From the NCBI GenBank assembly GCA_052401645.1, contig CP198939.1:1426001-1490000 (forward strand): a stretch of DNA of 64,000 bases, read 5' to 3'. The translations under genes and the position numbers were made by a program. Of the stretch, positions 1 to 10,846 are shown piece after piece. The stretch is from Arsenophonus sp052401645. Lineage in GTDB: Bacteria > Pseudomonadota > Gammaproteobacteria > Enterobacterales > Enterobacteriaceae. The notes beneath the pieces are model-generated. The model made no database searches. It was not told the origin of the DNA and worked only from the letters and a program-made list of their open reading frames with translations. How positions within the stretch are numbered: position 1 is the stretch's first letter; each line of letters opens with the position of its first letter.

Positions 1-2411
1 TTTATAAATATAAATTATATAAAATATAGTTTTATTATTAATTAGAATTGACTAAAACTTAATCTTTAAAATAAAAGAATCATAAGAAATAATAATGTTT
101 TATTTATCTTATAAAATTCAAATTTATTAATAATATAAGAAAACAAATAACTATTTACTAATGGTAAATAACTATAGTTATGATTGTTATATAAAAAATC
201 AATTATAAAATGAAGGATTTTAATGAAATAAAAACTAATTAAGGAATATTCAAAATTATATAAAAATTATAAATCAAAATAATTAGTAGTATAATTGATA
301 TACAAAATCTAGTTATTTTAAATTAATAAAAATATAATATTAAGTTTTAGATTTAAAAAAAGACGTACGTAATTTATTAAAAATCAATAATATTAAAATT
401 ATTATCTTTTTATGATATAATATTAGATTAAATGATTGAATATATGATTAAAGTGTTTAATATTACATATTTTATATATGGTAGTAGCATATTATTAATA
501 AAAAAAATAATGGATCTTTTATAAGATAAATATTTTTACTATTTTAGTAAAATTTATTTGTTATAGTAAAAATAAATTTGTATTAATTTCTTTCTTAATA
601 TATATTAATGAAATAAATTATTAAAATTTATTTAGCATAATGTTAAAAATAATTAAATATATAGATATATTAGTTTTAATTGAATTAATCATGTGATATA
701 TATAAAATATATCTAAAGATTTTTAATAAAAAGTTCTAAATTTAAAATTAGCGAAATAAAGTATTAGTATAATTATTTTACCTTCTTATTATTTTTAATT
801 GAATTATTAACAGAATAATACTATGGATATTTTTTAATTTTATTTTTAATAAAAATAGGATTTAATATTAAATATTAATTTATGATAATAATGATATTAT
901 ATAAACTTCTATTAAAATTGTTTAACAAGATGATAAGGTGTATAAATATCTTAGAAATTATTTTTTAATAGAATTAATTTATTATATTTCACATCAAAAT
1001 AAATTCTTTTCTAAAATAAAGTGTATATTCTATTTATGTTATTAATAATATAAATAAATAATCACATATAAATTATTATAATTAAATTATTTTATTATTT
1101 GTGATTTAAGTTAGATTTTTGAAAATATTATTATTTAATATAATCATAAATTTAATTTTATTAAAATAGAAAATAATAAATTTTATTTTAATAATTAAAC
1201 TAAACTAATATTATTTCTTCTATAAGTTATATAGGATTGGTTAATATAACATATAGTTTATTTAATTAATAATCAAATTAAGTGCTATTAATTTGATAGT
1301 ATATATTAATATTTTATAAATGTAAAAAGTAAATTTTGATATCACTTCATAATTTTATTTCGTAAAAATATTATATGCTATTTAATTAATAAATTAATTA
1401 ACGATATATTTTAAAAAAAAATATTTTTATGATATATTCTTAAAATTATAGTTAATAATAAAAAATTAATTAGAAATTAAATATTTTATTTTATTTATAA
1501 TTTTAATTAGTTAATTTAAATTATATGATTTAATGATTTTTATTTATCGTAGATCTTATGAATTAACAGATAGATAGATATCTATATAACATAGAATAGA
1601 TATGATTTGTTAATTAATATTCGTAGATTAACAAAATCGACTAGCTGCTTATAATTAATAATTATATTTCTTCTGATAGCTTTAATAATTATATTTCTAA
1701 ATTTAATATATTAATTAAAATTAATAACTTAACTTTAGTATGTTTATTTTTTGTATACTGATATCTTAATATTATATATTTTCAGATTACTAATTCTATA
1801 TTTTTCTCATTAAGAAATATATAAAAAAATTTTTGATTTAAATTATTCAATGCAATTATTAAATTATATCTATTTTTTTATGAAAATAAAATAAAGATTA
1901 TTTTCGATTTATTTACTTAAAATAATTTTTATTGATAATCTAAATTATATAAATATTTTATTAAAATAAATCTGTATTTTATTTATTTAATCAATTATAT
2001 TCAAAATATATTGATCTTCTAATAGAAGACTTTCGTATGGATATTTATTAATTTTATAAAAAGAAGCTTATATTAAAATTATATTTATTAAAATATATGA
2101 ATATAATTTTCAGAGTTAAATGATAGATAATAGCAATATAGTTTAAATTTTAATTTAAACTATAACAAGTCCATAATATGAATTATATTAAAAAACTTTG
2201 TAACTATTTTGATAAAGAAAAGGAAGATTTTAATATAAGAATCATAATTTTATATATTATAAGCATGGTGTAAGTCTTTAATATTATTTAGAAAAGAATA
2301 TAAAATTATAAATTTCTTGATTAAAAAAATCAATATAACTCTGCTTATATTTATAATGTTTATTACTTAAATATTAATAATATAATTATATCATTAAATA
2401 GAAGGAAATAT

Positions 2412-2443
2412 ATAAGTTTATTTTATCTCTAAAATAAACTTAT
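2412..2443. repeat. 14-bp perfect hairpin, 4-nt loop
   Basis: The arms are ATAAGTTTATTTTA and its exact reverse complement, around the loop TCTC. There is one G:C pair. About one such 14-bp hairpin is expected by chance in sequence this AT-rich, so it is described only as a structure. It could be a terminator left from a lost gene. Confidence 0.5.
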
Positions 2444-3099
2444 CTTAATAATACTAAAAATTAATATTATTTTCATAACATATTTTTATATTTTGTTAAA
2501 AATTTTTATTTTAAATAAATTAGAAATTAAATTATATTTGAATATTACTAAATTAATATTCCATTAATATAAAATATTAAACTAATCTAATTTTAAATTA
2601 TAAAATTAAATATAAAGTATAAATCACAAATTAATTGAATTAATAAGTTTAACAATAATTTTATTAAATTGGCTTATAATAACAATTAGGTAGATTATAT
2701 GAATATAATTTATATTACTATTTGATAAAACTAAAAAATTATCATAATTATAGAGCATGTAGCTAATTTTATTTTTGTTGTATGAAAACCTATTTATTTA
2801 TTTATTAATTATTATGCTAGTTGATTGATAATTTTATTGATTTGAATAAGAATTTTATTCTTATTAGTTGATAACATTACTATATTCTAATAATAATAAA
2901 TATTATACGTTGAGAAAATTAAACATATTTTATAAATAGTTTAAAATATATAATAGATTTTCTTAACTACATTTTAGTTAAAATATTAATTACTATTATT
3001 AATAATTAATAAAACAAATTATTATTTTATCTTAAATAAATACTAAAATATTTGTGCTAATAAAAATTATTTTTTTCTTAATTAATTAATATTAATTTA

Positions 3100-3137
3100 T
3101 AATCTTAAGATTTTTTTTGAAAAAAATCTTAAGATTA
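3100..3137. repeat. 18-bp perfect inverted repeat
   Basis: TAATCTTAAGATTTTTTT pairs exactly with the downstream arm across a two-base TG centre, and both arms contain CTTAAG. As RNA it gives a hairpin of about 17 bp. It stands alone in a gene-free region. It is longer than expected by chance and may be a surviving terminator of an erased gene. Confidence 0.65.
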
Positions 3138-3796
3138 ATTAGTAAATAATATTTATTATTATATTTTATATATAAATATTATTATTAATTTCTGATAATT
3201 TAAAACATATTAAATTTATACTTAATTTCTATTTAAATTTATTAGTATCAACTTTAAAATAGTATAACTTTACTGTTAAGTAAAAGAATTTATATGATAT
3301 ACACAATATTAAATATTATAGAAATTAAAATATAATTAATAATTTATATTGTTAAAAAATATTAAATACAACAATTATAAATAATAAGTTTTTAATAAAA
3401 AATTTTAGTTGATGATTAAAATCATAATTAACTTTAAAAGATATATCTTTAATCAGCAATAGCAAGAAAATATCCAAAAAATTTTGTTTTTCGATTAATA
3501 TAAGAAATGATCTGCTACTTAAAATAGTTTTATGATATATTCTATAAAATGTATTTATCTATTACAGCTTTTAAATAAAAAAGTCGAATGGTAATTTAAC
3601 TGTAAATATTTTATATAGACTTTTACAATATAATTAAACTTTAAATATAAATTTAGTTAGAGTTTATTGCAACATAAAAATATTTAAATAGCTATAAATT
3701 TATTAAAATCAATTTTTGATGTTTTATTAAATTTAAATATTAATATTATCTTATTTTCATTTTAGGTTTTATATAAAAAATATTTGATAAAAATAA

Positions 3797-3856
3797 ATTT
3801 AATTTATAAAATTAAATATTATATTAATAATATTTAATTTATAAAATTAAATATTA
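3797..3856. repeat. 25-nt direct repeat, period 35
   Basis: A 25-nt A/T unit starting ATTTAATTTATAAAATTAAA occurs at 3797-3821 and again, identical, at 3832-3856, with 10 nt between copies. The unit is itself partly palindromic. It looks like a local duplication, probably by slippage, with no associated gene. Confidence 0.6.
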
Positions 3857-5375
3857 TTAATATAATATTTTTTTACATTAATACTAAAATTATTATATAC
3901 ACTTTTTTTATCTTTTAGATAAAATGCTTATCTAATACAGAATTTTCATAATTAAATTATATTTAGTTTAAACAAAAGTATATAAAATTTCATTTTTATT
4001 ATAAAATAAACTATTTATAATTATTTTAGTATCCATTTTTATAAAAAATTGAAATATTTTTCCGATGATATAAACACAATTAATAAATTAATTAAATTTT
4101 CGACTATTTATAATTTCTACTAACTATATATAAACTTAATAAAATTATATTAAACTGAGTTAAAATAAATTATTTTTATTTATGTTATGACGAATCAATA
4201 AAAATAATTCTTATTAAATAAGATTTTCAATATATTCTTTTATATTTTTATATTTTATCTAAATTTTCTTAATATTATAATTTAATTTTCGATATCAGTT
4301 TTAAAAAAATTTCATTCTTTTAAGCGATTTCCTTTTTACTTATCTGAAATTAGTGAATATCAATGTTTTAAAAATAAACTTAAATATATAATATTTTACC
4401 TAGATAGTAATATGTTACCATAAACAAGATTTTTTTAGTTGCATAATAATAAGCAATAAAAGAATAAACGTAAATCTTATTATTTTTTTACTAATAATTA
4501 TTTATGTATCTTTATTTTTTTTTAAAATATATTAAGTATATTAATACTATAATGCAAAAGTAATAAAATCTGAAATATATTATTTTATGGTGAATACCAG
4601 TATAGATATTCATGAATAATACTTATACATTGATATTTCATAATACTATATAATTATGAACTAAATTAATCTTATTAACTACCAACTAATTATATTATAT
4701 TTAAATTTTTTTTTAGTTTTTATCCGACTATTTATATTTTTTTTATTTAACTATTAATAAGTCTATTTTATTTCATATTAATAAAACTTAATTACGTCAC
4801 ATGTAATTAAATAAAAAATATTATTAAATATAATTAAATAACTTAGCAATGTTTTTTGTAACTAAAAAAAATATTAATTATAGTAATAAAATTATATTAT
4901 CTTATCGATTTTATCGATTCTTATGTTTAAATATAAGATTAGTGGCAATACTTTTAAAGCAAGAACAATCCCATCAATTAATGTAATTTTCTTACATAAT
5001 AATTTATGTTCTTCCTAAATTATATTTTATAAAAATGAAATTAATTAACCTTAACAATTATTTTTATATCTATATTTTGATAATCAAAAATAATTACTGT
5101 ATAGAATACAATACAATATAGCTATATTAATTTTTCTATTTTATCTAAGCATAATAGATATTCAATATTAATATCTAATTACATATATAATAGTTTTTTC
5201 TTATTGATAAAAAACTCTTATAATAATTAAACGTTAAACTGCGTTTTATATTTTAAGTTAAAAATTAATTAATTTATAATTAATAATAAAAATTGATTGC
5301 TTAATTAGTTTTTTCTTTTTAACATAAATGCGTATGAATTTATGAGTTAGTTTAATTTTTAAATAATTTTAATAA

Positions 5376-5419
5376 ATTACTAATTAATAAATAAATTAAA
5401 AAAATTATTAATTAGTAAT
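5376..5419. repeat. 15-bp inverted repeat upstream of sufA
   Basis: The arms ATTACTAATTAATAA (5376-5390) and TTATTAATTAGTAAT (5405-5419) pair perfectly around a 14-nt loop. It lies about 170 nt before the sufA start. It could be the terminator of whatever gene once preceded the operon, or part of the suf control region. Confidence 0.5.
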
Positions 5420-5482
5420 AAAAATAAACGACACTTTTTTATAAAAAAATACTCTAATAAAATATACTCTTAAAATAAATTG

Positions 5483-5503
5483 TTAAAGTATTTAATACTT
5501 TAA
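5483..5503. promoter_or_regulatory. Dyad symmetry upstream of sufA, possible operator
   Basis: TTAAAGTAT-TTA-ATACTTTAA is a perfect 9-bp dyad ending 82 nt before the sufA ATG. In E. coli this region carries Fur, IscR, OxyR and IHF sites. I could not recognise a Fur or IscR box, so the role is a guess based on position and symmetry. Confidence 0.25.
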
Positions 5504-5515
5504 TTACTATATTAA

Positions 5516-5544
5516 ATATCAATTAAAATAAATTTAATTATAAT
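5516..5544 (+). promoter_or_regulatory. Candidate sigma70 promoter of the suf operon
   Basis: A perfect TATAAT at 5539-5544 lies 41 nt before the sufA start. A weak -35 (ATATCA, 3/6 match) sits 17 nt upstream. TATAAT-like strings are frequent in this AT-rich DNA, so only the position supports the call. Confidence 0.3.
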
Positions 5545-5585
5545 CTATAAAATGATTTTATAAAATTAATATATTGAGGTCAATA

Positions 5586-5954
5586 ATGGCAGAGTATGTC
5601 GATACTTTTTCTTTAAATAAAACAAATTGGCACGGTGTTACGATGACTGATAAAGCTGCTGCTAAAATTCGTAATTTGATGAAAAAAAATCCTACTAGCC
5701 AAGGATTATCTATTAATATCAAGAAATCTGGATGTGCTGGATTAGGATATATCATTAAATTGATAGATAAATCAACTAAAGAATATTTAATGTTTGAAAA
5801 TAATGGAGCTAAACTTTTTGTTCACATAAAAGTAATGCCATTTATTGATGGTACAGAAGTTGATTATGTTCGTGATGGACTTAATCAAATATTCAAATTT
5901 AATAATCCTAAGGCTCAATACACTTGTGGTTGCGGTGATAGTTTTAACATTTAA
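5586..5954 (+). CDS. sufA: SufA, A-type Fe-S carrier
   Basis: SufA receives Fe-S clusters from the SufBCD scaffold and passes them to apoproteins in the cytoplasm. The protein is 122 aa, the usual enterobacterial length. The three cluster-binding cysteines are present: C50 in SGCAGLGY and C114/C116 in the C-terminal TCGCGDSF. The ATG at 5586 is chosen because GAGG at 5576-5579 sits six bases before it; an in-frame TTG at 5574 would put that Shine-Dalgarno inside the gene. It is the first gene of sufABCDSE, and sufB begins 12 nt after its stop. No insertion or damage is visible. The C-terminal half (FVHIKVMPFIDGTEVDYV) is very close to E. coli SufA, which separates it from IscA and ErpA. Confidence 0.96.
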   Translation: MAEYVDTFSLNKTNWHGVTMTDKAAAKIRNLMKKNPTSQGLSINIKKSGCAGLGYIIKLIDKSTKEYLMFENNGAKLFVHIKVMPFIDGTEVDYVRDGLNQIFKFNNPKAQYTCGCGDSFNI

Positions 5955-5966
5955 GTGAATCAAATT

Positions 5967-7469
5967 ATGTCACAACATAATATAGAAATTAATAATGATA
6001 TTCAACAATGGTTAGTAGAACATTCCTATAAAGAGGGTTTTTTTACTAAGGTTGCAACAGATAAATTAGTTAAGGGGCTTAATGAAGAGATAATTAAAGA
6101 AATTTCAGCAAAACGTCATGAACCTAGTTGGATGTTACAGTTTCGTTTAGAAGCTTATCAATATTGGTTAAATATGAAAGAACCTCATTGGCTTAAAGGA
6201 TATTATCCTAATTTAAATTATCAAGAATATAGTTATTATGCAGCACCGTCATGCGATAGTTGTGATGATAATTATAATTCTGAGATTATTAATTCATCAG
6301 ATGATATTAATAATGTACACAAAAATAATTATCTAACTAAAGAGGTTGAAGAAGCATTTAATAAACTTGGCATACCAGTACGAGAGGGTAATTCAGTTGC
6401 AGTTGATGCTATTTTTGATTCTGTTTCTGTTTCAACAACTTATTGCAACGAATTAGCAAAAATAGGTATTATTTTCTGTTCATTTAGTCAAGCAATACAA
6501 CAATATCCTGAATTGGTAAAAAAATATATTGGCACAGTTATTTCTAATAAAGATAACTTTTTTGCTGCATTAAATGCTGCTGTAGCTTCTGATGGTACTT
6601 TTGTTTACATACCAAAAGGTATTCGTTGTCCGATAGAGTTATCAACTTATTTTCGCATTAATACAGATAAAACAGGCCAATTTGAACGAACTATATTAAT
6701 TGCTGATGAAGGTAGTTACATTAGTTATATTGAAGGGTGTTCTGCTCCTGTTAGAGATAATTATCAATTACATGCTGCTGTAGTTGAAGTTATTATCCAC
6801 AAAGATGCTGAAGTAAAGTACTCTACTATACAAAATTGGTTTTCTGGTACCGAAAATAAAACTTCTGGAATTTTAAACTTTGTTACAAAACGAGCTTTAT
6901 GTGATGGTGAAAATGCTAAGATGTCTTGGACACAATCTGAAACAGGGTCGGCTATTACTTGGAAATATCCAAGCGTTATTCTAAAAGGAGATAATTCTAT
7001 AGGTGAATTTTTTTCTGTAGCATTAACCAATGGTAACCAACAGGCTGATACAGGAACAAAAATGATTCATATTGGTAAAAATACTCATTCCACTATTATT
7101 TCTAAGGGAATTTCAGCTGGATATAGTCAAAATAGTTACCGTGGTTTAGTAAAAATTTTACCGACTGCAGAAAATGCTAGAAATTATACCCAATGTGATT
7201 CTATGTTAATTGGCACAGAGTGTAGCGCTAATACATTTCCTTGCATTGAAGTAAAAAATAATAGTGCACAGTTAGAACATGAAGCCACAACTTCTCGTAT
7301 TGGAGAAAATCAATTATTTTATTGTTTGCAACGTGGTATCAGTGAAGATAATGCAATTTCTATGATTGTAAATGGTTTTTGTAAAGATGTTTTCTCTAAG
7401 TTGCCATTAGAATTTGCTGTTGAAGCACAAAAATTATTAGCAGTTAGCTTAGAGCATAGTGTTGGCTAA
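5967..7469 (+). CDS. sufB: SufB, Fe-S scaffold subunit
   Basis: SufB forms the SufBC2D scaffold on which clusters are built from SufSE sulfur. The start at the ATG giving MSQHNIEINN yields 500 aa (E. coli 495). An in-frame GTG at 5955, directly after the sufA stop, is possible but less likely. The family core is strongly conserved: NYKEGFF-like N-terminus (SYKEGFFTKVATDKL), the beta-helix body with YISYIEGCSAPVRDNYQLHA, and C410 in YTQCDSML, the counterpart of the sulfur-accepting C405 of E. coli. The C-terminus LEFAVEAQKLLAVSLEHSVG is nearly identical to E. coli. Divergence is concentrated around residues 85-115, between the CDSCDD-type segment and the KEVEEAF helix. Translation is probably coupled to sufA because the genes almost touch. 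Confidence 0.97.
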   Translation: MSQHNIEINNDIQQWLVEHSYKEGFFTKVATDKLVKGLNEEIIKEISAKRHEPSWMLQFRLEAYQYWLNMKEPHWLKGYYPNLNYQEYSYYAAPSCDSCDDNYNSEIINSSDDINNVHKNNYLTKEVEEAFNKLGIPVREGNSVAVDAIFDSVSVSTTYCNELAKIGIIFCSFSQAIQQYPELVKKYIGTVISNKDNFFAALNAAVASDGTFVYIPKGIRCPIELSTYFRINTDKTGQFERTILIADEGSYISYIEGCSAPVRDNYQLHAAVVEVIIHKDAEVKYSTIQNWFSGTENKTSGILNFVTKRALCDGENAKMSWTQSETGSAITWKYPSVILKGDNSIGEFFSVALTNGNQQADTGTKMIHIGKNTHSTIISKGISAGYSQNSYRGLVKILPTAENARNYTQCDSMLIGTECSANTFPCIEVKNNSAQLEHEATTSRIGENQLFYCLQRGISEDNAISMIVNGFCKDVFSKLPLEFAVEAQKLLAVSLEHSVG

Positions 7470-7513
7470 TAGATTATATTTAAAAAAATACTAAATTATT
7501 AAAAGGCTAATAA

Positions 7514-8254
7514 ATGTTAAGTATTAAGAATTTAAATGTTAGTATTGAAAATACTAACATTCTTAACGAATTAAATCTAGACGTGAAAAAAGGTGAAATA
7601 CATGCGATAATGGGACCTAATGGATCAGGTAAAAGTACTTTATCAGCAATATTGGCAGGACGTAAAGAATATAAAATAAACAGTGGTGAAATTATATTCA
7701 AGAATAAAAATTTACTTGAATTATCACCTGAAGAACGTGCTGGTGAAGGTGTATTTTTAGCTTTTCAATATCCAATAGAAATTCCTGGTGTAAGTAATCA
7801 ATTCTTCTTACAAACTTCCGTTAATGCAATAAGAAAATATCGTAATCAACAACCATTAGATAGATTTGATTTTAAAGATTTTATAAAAGATAAAATTGAA
7901 TTACTTGATATGCCGAAAGATTTACTTATTCGCTCTGTCAATGTCGGTTTTTCTGGTGGAGAAAAGAAACGCAATGATATTTTACAAATGGCCACTTTAG
8001 AACCTAAATTATGTATTTTAGATGAATCTGACTCAGGTCTAGATATTGATGCTTTGAAAATAGTAGCAAATGGAATAAATTCATTACGTAATGCTGAAAG
8101 AGCTTTTATTATTATTACTCATTATCAGCGTATTTTAGATTATATATTACCTGATTTTGTTCATGTTCTTTATCAAGGTAAAATTATTAAATCAGGTGAT
8201 TTTACCTTAGCCAAGAAATTAGAGGTACAAGGCTATGGTTGGCTTGTCGAATAA
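7514..8254 (+). CDS. sufC: SufC, ABC-type ATPase of the Suf scaffold
   Basis: SufC is the cytosolic ATPase that drives conformational change in SufBC2D during cluster assembly. At 246 aa it is close to the E. coli 248. Nucleotide-binding motifs are intact: Walker A GPNGSGKST at 34-42, the Suf-specific signature FSGGEKKR at 146-153, Walker B LCILDE with the D-loop SGLDIDAL at 166-181, and the H-loop histidine H203 in THYQR. AAGG at 7503-7506 is the ribosome binding site for the ATG. The 44-nt gap after sufB is the largest within sufABCDS. The 3' end overlaps sufD by 20 nt in another frame, an arrangement also seen in enteric suf operons and consistent with translational coupling. Confidence 0.97.
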   Translation: MLSIKNLNVSIENTNILNELNLDVKKGEIHAIMGPNGSGKSTLSAILAGRKEYKINSGEIIFKNKNLLELSPEERAGEGVFLAFQYPIEIPGVSNQFFLQTSVNAIRKYRNQQPLDRFDFKDFIKDKIELLDMPKDLLIRSVNVGFSGGEKKRNDILQMATLEPKLCILDESDSGLDIDALKIVANGINSLRNAERAFIIITHYQRILDYILPDFVHVLYQGKIIKSGDFTLAKKLEVQGYGWLVE

Positions 8255-9557
8255 CAGTGATAAAGCAAAAAAACAACGTCAAATTAAAATATTAAATAAA
8301 GAAGCATTAAAAGCTTTTTCAGATCTCTTTTATAAAAGTAAAAGAGGGAATGAAAAACAAGCAAAGTTATACTGGGAACAAGTAAAAAAAATAGGTTTCC
8401 CTGAATTTTATAATGAAGATTGGCATTATACACCATTGATAAAAGTACTTAGCAAAAAATATCAATTAAATATTAATAACCTTACTAAAATTACTTCTGA
8501 ACAATTAAAAAAGTTATCTTTTTCCATAGATGCATTACAAATTGTTTTTTTTAATGGATATTTTATTCCTGCATTAAGCAATGATGATTTTTATCCTTAT
8601 CAAATTCAGATAATGAATAAAATGGTACAACCTCTTTCAATACCAATCATAAATAATGAAATATTTCTATTTTTAACTGAGAGTTTAGCTTCTCAACCAA
8701 TATTAATTAAACTTATTAGTAATCAAAATGAAGAAAGACCGATTTATATATTAAATATTACTTCTGGTTCAAATAATTGTGATTATGTTAATCTCAGTCA
8801 TTATCGTTATCATTTAGAAATTGGTGATAATTGTAAATCAAAAGTTATTGAACATTTTGTTTCTATTGATAAAAAGCCACATTTAACTGGTAGTCGATTA
8901 ACCGTTAACATTGGTGATAATAGTCATTTTAATCATATAAAACTTCTTACTCAGAACAACAAAAGTAATCATTTTGCTAATAATGATATTTTATCTAAAC
9001 AAAATACTAAAATAAAAAGTAGTAGTATTTTTATTAGCTCAGCATTATCTCGTCATCATACTAATGTGAAATTAAATGGAGTGAATAGTAAATTAATTAT
9101 AAATACCTTATCTTTACCACAAAATAAAGAAATTATTGATACTAGAACTTATATTGAACATAACGAACGATTCTGTGAAAGTCATCAGTTACATAAATCG
9201 ATTACTATGGATGAAAGTAAGAGTATTTTTAATGGTATAATTAAAGTCTCTCCACATGCACTTAAAACAAATAGTAAAATGATAAATAAGAATTTATTAT
9301 TAGGTAAACATGCAGAAGTTAATGCTAAACCTCAGTTAGAAATTTATGCTGACGACGTTAAGTGTAGTCATAGTGCTACAGTAAGCCGTATTGATGATGA
9401 GCAACTATTTTATTTAAGATCAAGAGGTATTAATCTTAGATATGCAAAACATATAATGTTGATTGCATTTTCGTCTGAAGTATTAGAATATCTTGATAGT
9501 AAAGATATAAGTTATAATATTATGAATATCATTAGACAACGTTTAACCGGGATTTAA
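8235..9557 (+). CDS. sufD: SufD, Fe-S scaffold subunit
   Basis: SufD is the SufB paralogue that completes the SufBC2D complex and is linked to iron entry. It is 440 aa against 423 in E. coli. The start MVGLSNNS matches the E. coli N-terminus (MAGLPNSS, recalled) and lies inside sufC, which settles the choice. The N-terminal half is the most divergent part of the operon, lysine-rich around residues 12-55. The C-terminal third keeps family blocks: HLTGSRLTVNIGDNS, the histidine-containing KCSHSATVSRIDDEQLFYLRSRGI and the final helix FSSEVLEYL. The His in SHSATV corresponds to the conserved SufD histidine thought to face SufB. sufS follows with one base between stop and ATG. Confidence 0.95.
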   Translation: MVGLSNNSDKAKKQRQIKILNKEALKAFSDLFYKSKRGNEKQAKLYWEQVKKIGFPEFYNEDWHYTPLIKVLSKKYQLNINNLTKITSEQLKKLSFSIDALQIVFFNGYFIPALSNDDFYPYQIQIMNKMVQPLSIPIINNEIFLFLTESLASQPILIKLISNQNEERPIYILNITSGSNNCDYVNLSHYRYHLEIGDNCKSKVIEHFVSIDKKPHLTGSRLTVNIGDNSHFNHIKLLTQNNKSNHFANNDILSKQNTKIKSSSIFISSALSRHHTNVKLNGVNSKLIINTLSLPQNKEIIDTRTYIEHNERFCESHQLHKSITMDESKSIFNGIIKVSPHALKTNSKMINKNLLLGKHAEVNAKPQLEIYADDVKCSHSATVSRIDDEQLFYLRSRGINLRYAKHIMLIAFSSEVLEYLDSKDISYNIMNIIRQRLTGI

Positions 9558-9558
9558 C

Positions 9559-10818
9559 ATGATGTTTTCAATAGCATCTATTCGTAAAGATTTTCCGATG
9601 CTAGCAGAAAAAATTAAAGATCAACCATTGATCTATTTAGATAGTGCTGCTAGTGCACAAAAACCTTTTCAAGTAATAGATAAGGAAAGAGAATTTCTTT
9701 GTCATCACTATTCGGCTGTACACCGTGGTATTCATAGTTTTAGCAATGCAGCAACAACGATGTTGGAAAACACTAGACAACAAGTTGCTCATTTTATTCA
9801 CGCAGAAAATGCTGAAGAAATTGTTTTTGTCAAAGGAACAACAGAAGGTATAAATTTAATCGCTAATAGTTATGGACGTTCTTTTATCAAAGAAGGTGAT
9901 AATATTATTATTAGTCAAATGGAACATCATGCTAATATAGTTCCTTGGTATATTCTATCTATACAAATTGGTTTTTATATTCGTATATTACCTATTGATT
10001 ATGATGGAAGATTAATTTTTGAACAATTAGATAAGTTAATTGATTCACGAACTAGATTACTTTCTTTTACACATATGTCAAATGTTTTAGGAACCGTTAA
10101 CCCTGTAAAAGAGATTATTACTTATGCTCGATATTGTGCAGAAAAAAAATCAGCTAAATTGCATATTCTTATTGATGGTGCTCAAGGAATTGTACACCAA
10201 ATGATTAATGTTAAAGATTTAAATTGTGATTTTTATGTTTTCTCTGCTCATAAACTTTATGGACCTACTGGTATTGGTGTTTTATATACAAAAAAAGCAT
10301 TATTGGATTCCTTACCACCTTGGCAAGGTGGTGGAGCTATGATTAATAAAGTAAAAATGGAATTAAATGATAATTCATCAATCATAAATATTACTTACGA
10401 AAAAGCACCATGGCGATTTGAAGCAGGAACCCTAAATATTGTCGGTATAATTGGCTTTGGTGAAGCACTTCGTTATATTAATAATATTGGTTATCAGAAA
10501 ATATCTGCTCACGAAAATGAATTAATGAATTATACTAATAATCGCTTAACAAGTATAAATTCTTTGCGTCTTTATGGTTCAAATCAAAGAAAAGGAATCA
10601 TTGCCTTTAATTTAGGAAATCATCATGCTTATGATGTTGGTGTTTTTTTAGATAATTATGGGATTGCAATACGAACAGGCCATCATTGTGCGATTCCTTT
10701 AATGGATTTTTATCAAGTACCGGCTATGTGTAGAGCTTCTCTGGCAATTTATACCACTAAAGAAGAAATTGATATTTTAGTTGAAAAATTACAACATATT
10801 GAAAAAATATTAGATTAA
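9559..10818 (+). CDS. sufS: SufS, group II cysteine desulfurase
   Basis: This PLP enzyme takes sulfur from L-cysteine as a persulfide and hands it to SufE. The PLP lysine is K232 in SAHKLYGPTG, the catalytic cysteine is C377 in RTGHHCAIP, and the PLP-stacking histidine is in SQMEHHANIVPW near 120-130. The protein is 419 aa, about 13 longer than E. coli. The extra residues fall in two surface positions: KKSAK near 196-200 and an Asn/Ser/Ile stretch near 271-277. Neither touches the active-site motifs. Two consecutive ATG codons start the gene immediately after sufD, so translation is probably coupled. MMFSIASIRKDFP aligns with the family N-terminus from either Met. Confidence 0.97.
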   Translation: MMFSIASIRKDFPMLAEKIKDQPLIYLDSAASAQKPFQVIDKEREFLCHHYSAVHRGIHSFSNAATTMLENTRQQVAHFIHAENAEEIVFVKGTTEGINLIANSYGRSFIKEGDNIIISQMEHHANIVPWYILSIQIGFYIRILPIDYDGRLIFEQLDKLIDSRTRLLSFTHMSNVLGTVNPVKEIITYARYCAEKKSAKLHILIDGAQGIVHQMINVKDLNCDFYVFSAHKLYGPTGIGVLYTKKALLDSLPPWQGGGAMINKVKMELNDNSSIINITYEKAPWRFEAGTLNIVGIIGFGEALRYINNIGYQKISAHENELMNYTNNRLTSINSLRLYGSNQRKGIIAFNLGNHHAYDVGVFLDNYGIAIRTGHHCAIPLMDFYQVPAMCRASLAIYTTKEEIDILVEKLQHIEKILD

Positions 10819-10846
10819 TCTCTTTTAAAATATATATAATGGTAGA

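Larger units (their letters stand above)
1..5482. other. Gene desert upstream of the suf operon
   Basis: No credible coding region, tRNA or rRNA is visible on either strand. The sequence is nearly pure A/T with stop codons in every frame. It holds several perfect inverted repeats and one 25-nt direct repeat, listed separately. It is probably the residue of genes lost long ago; I could not read any protein similarity in it. Confidence 0.75.

Noticed and set aside
6764..7030. Antisense open frame within sufB, and similar ones in fabI (26764-27012) and pykA (42271-42495)
   Set aside because: They are shadows of conserved coding sequence, have no ribosome binding sites and resemble no known protein.
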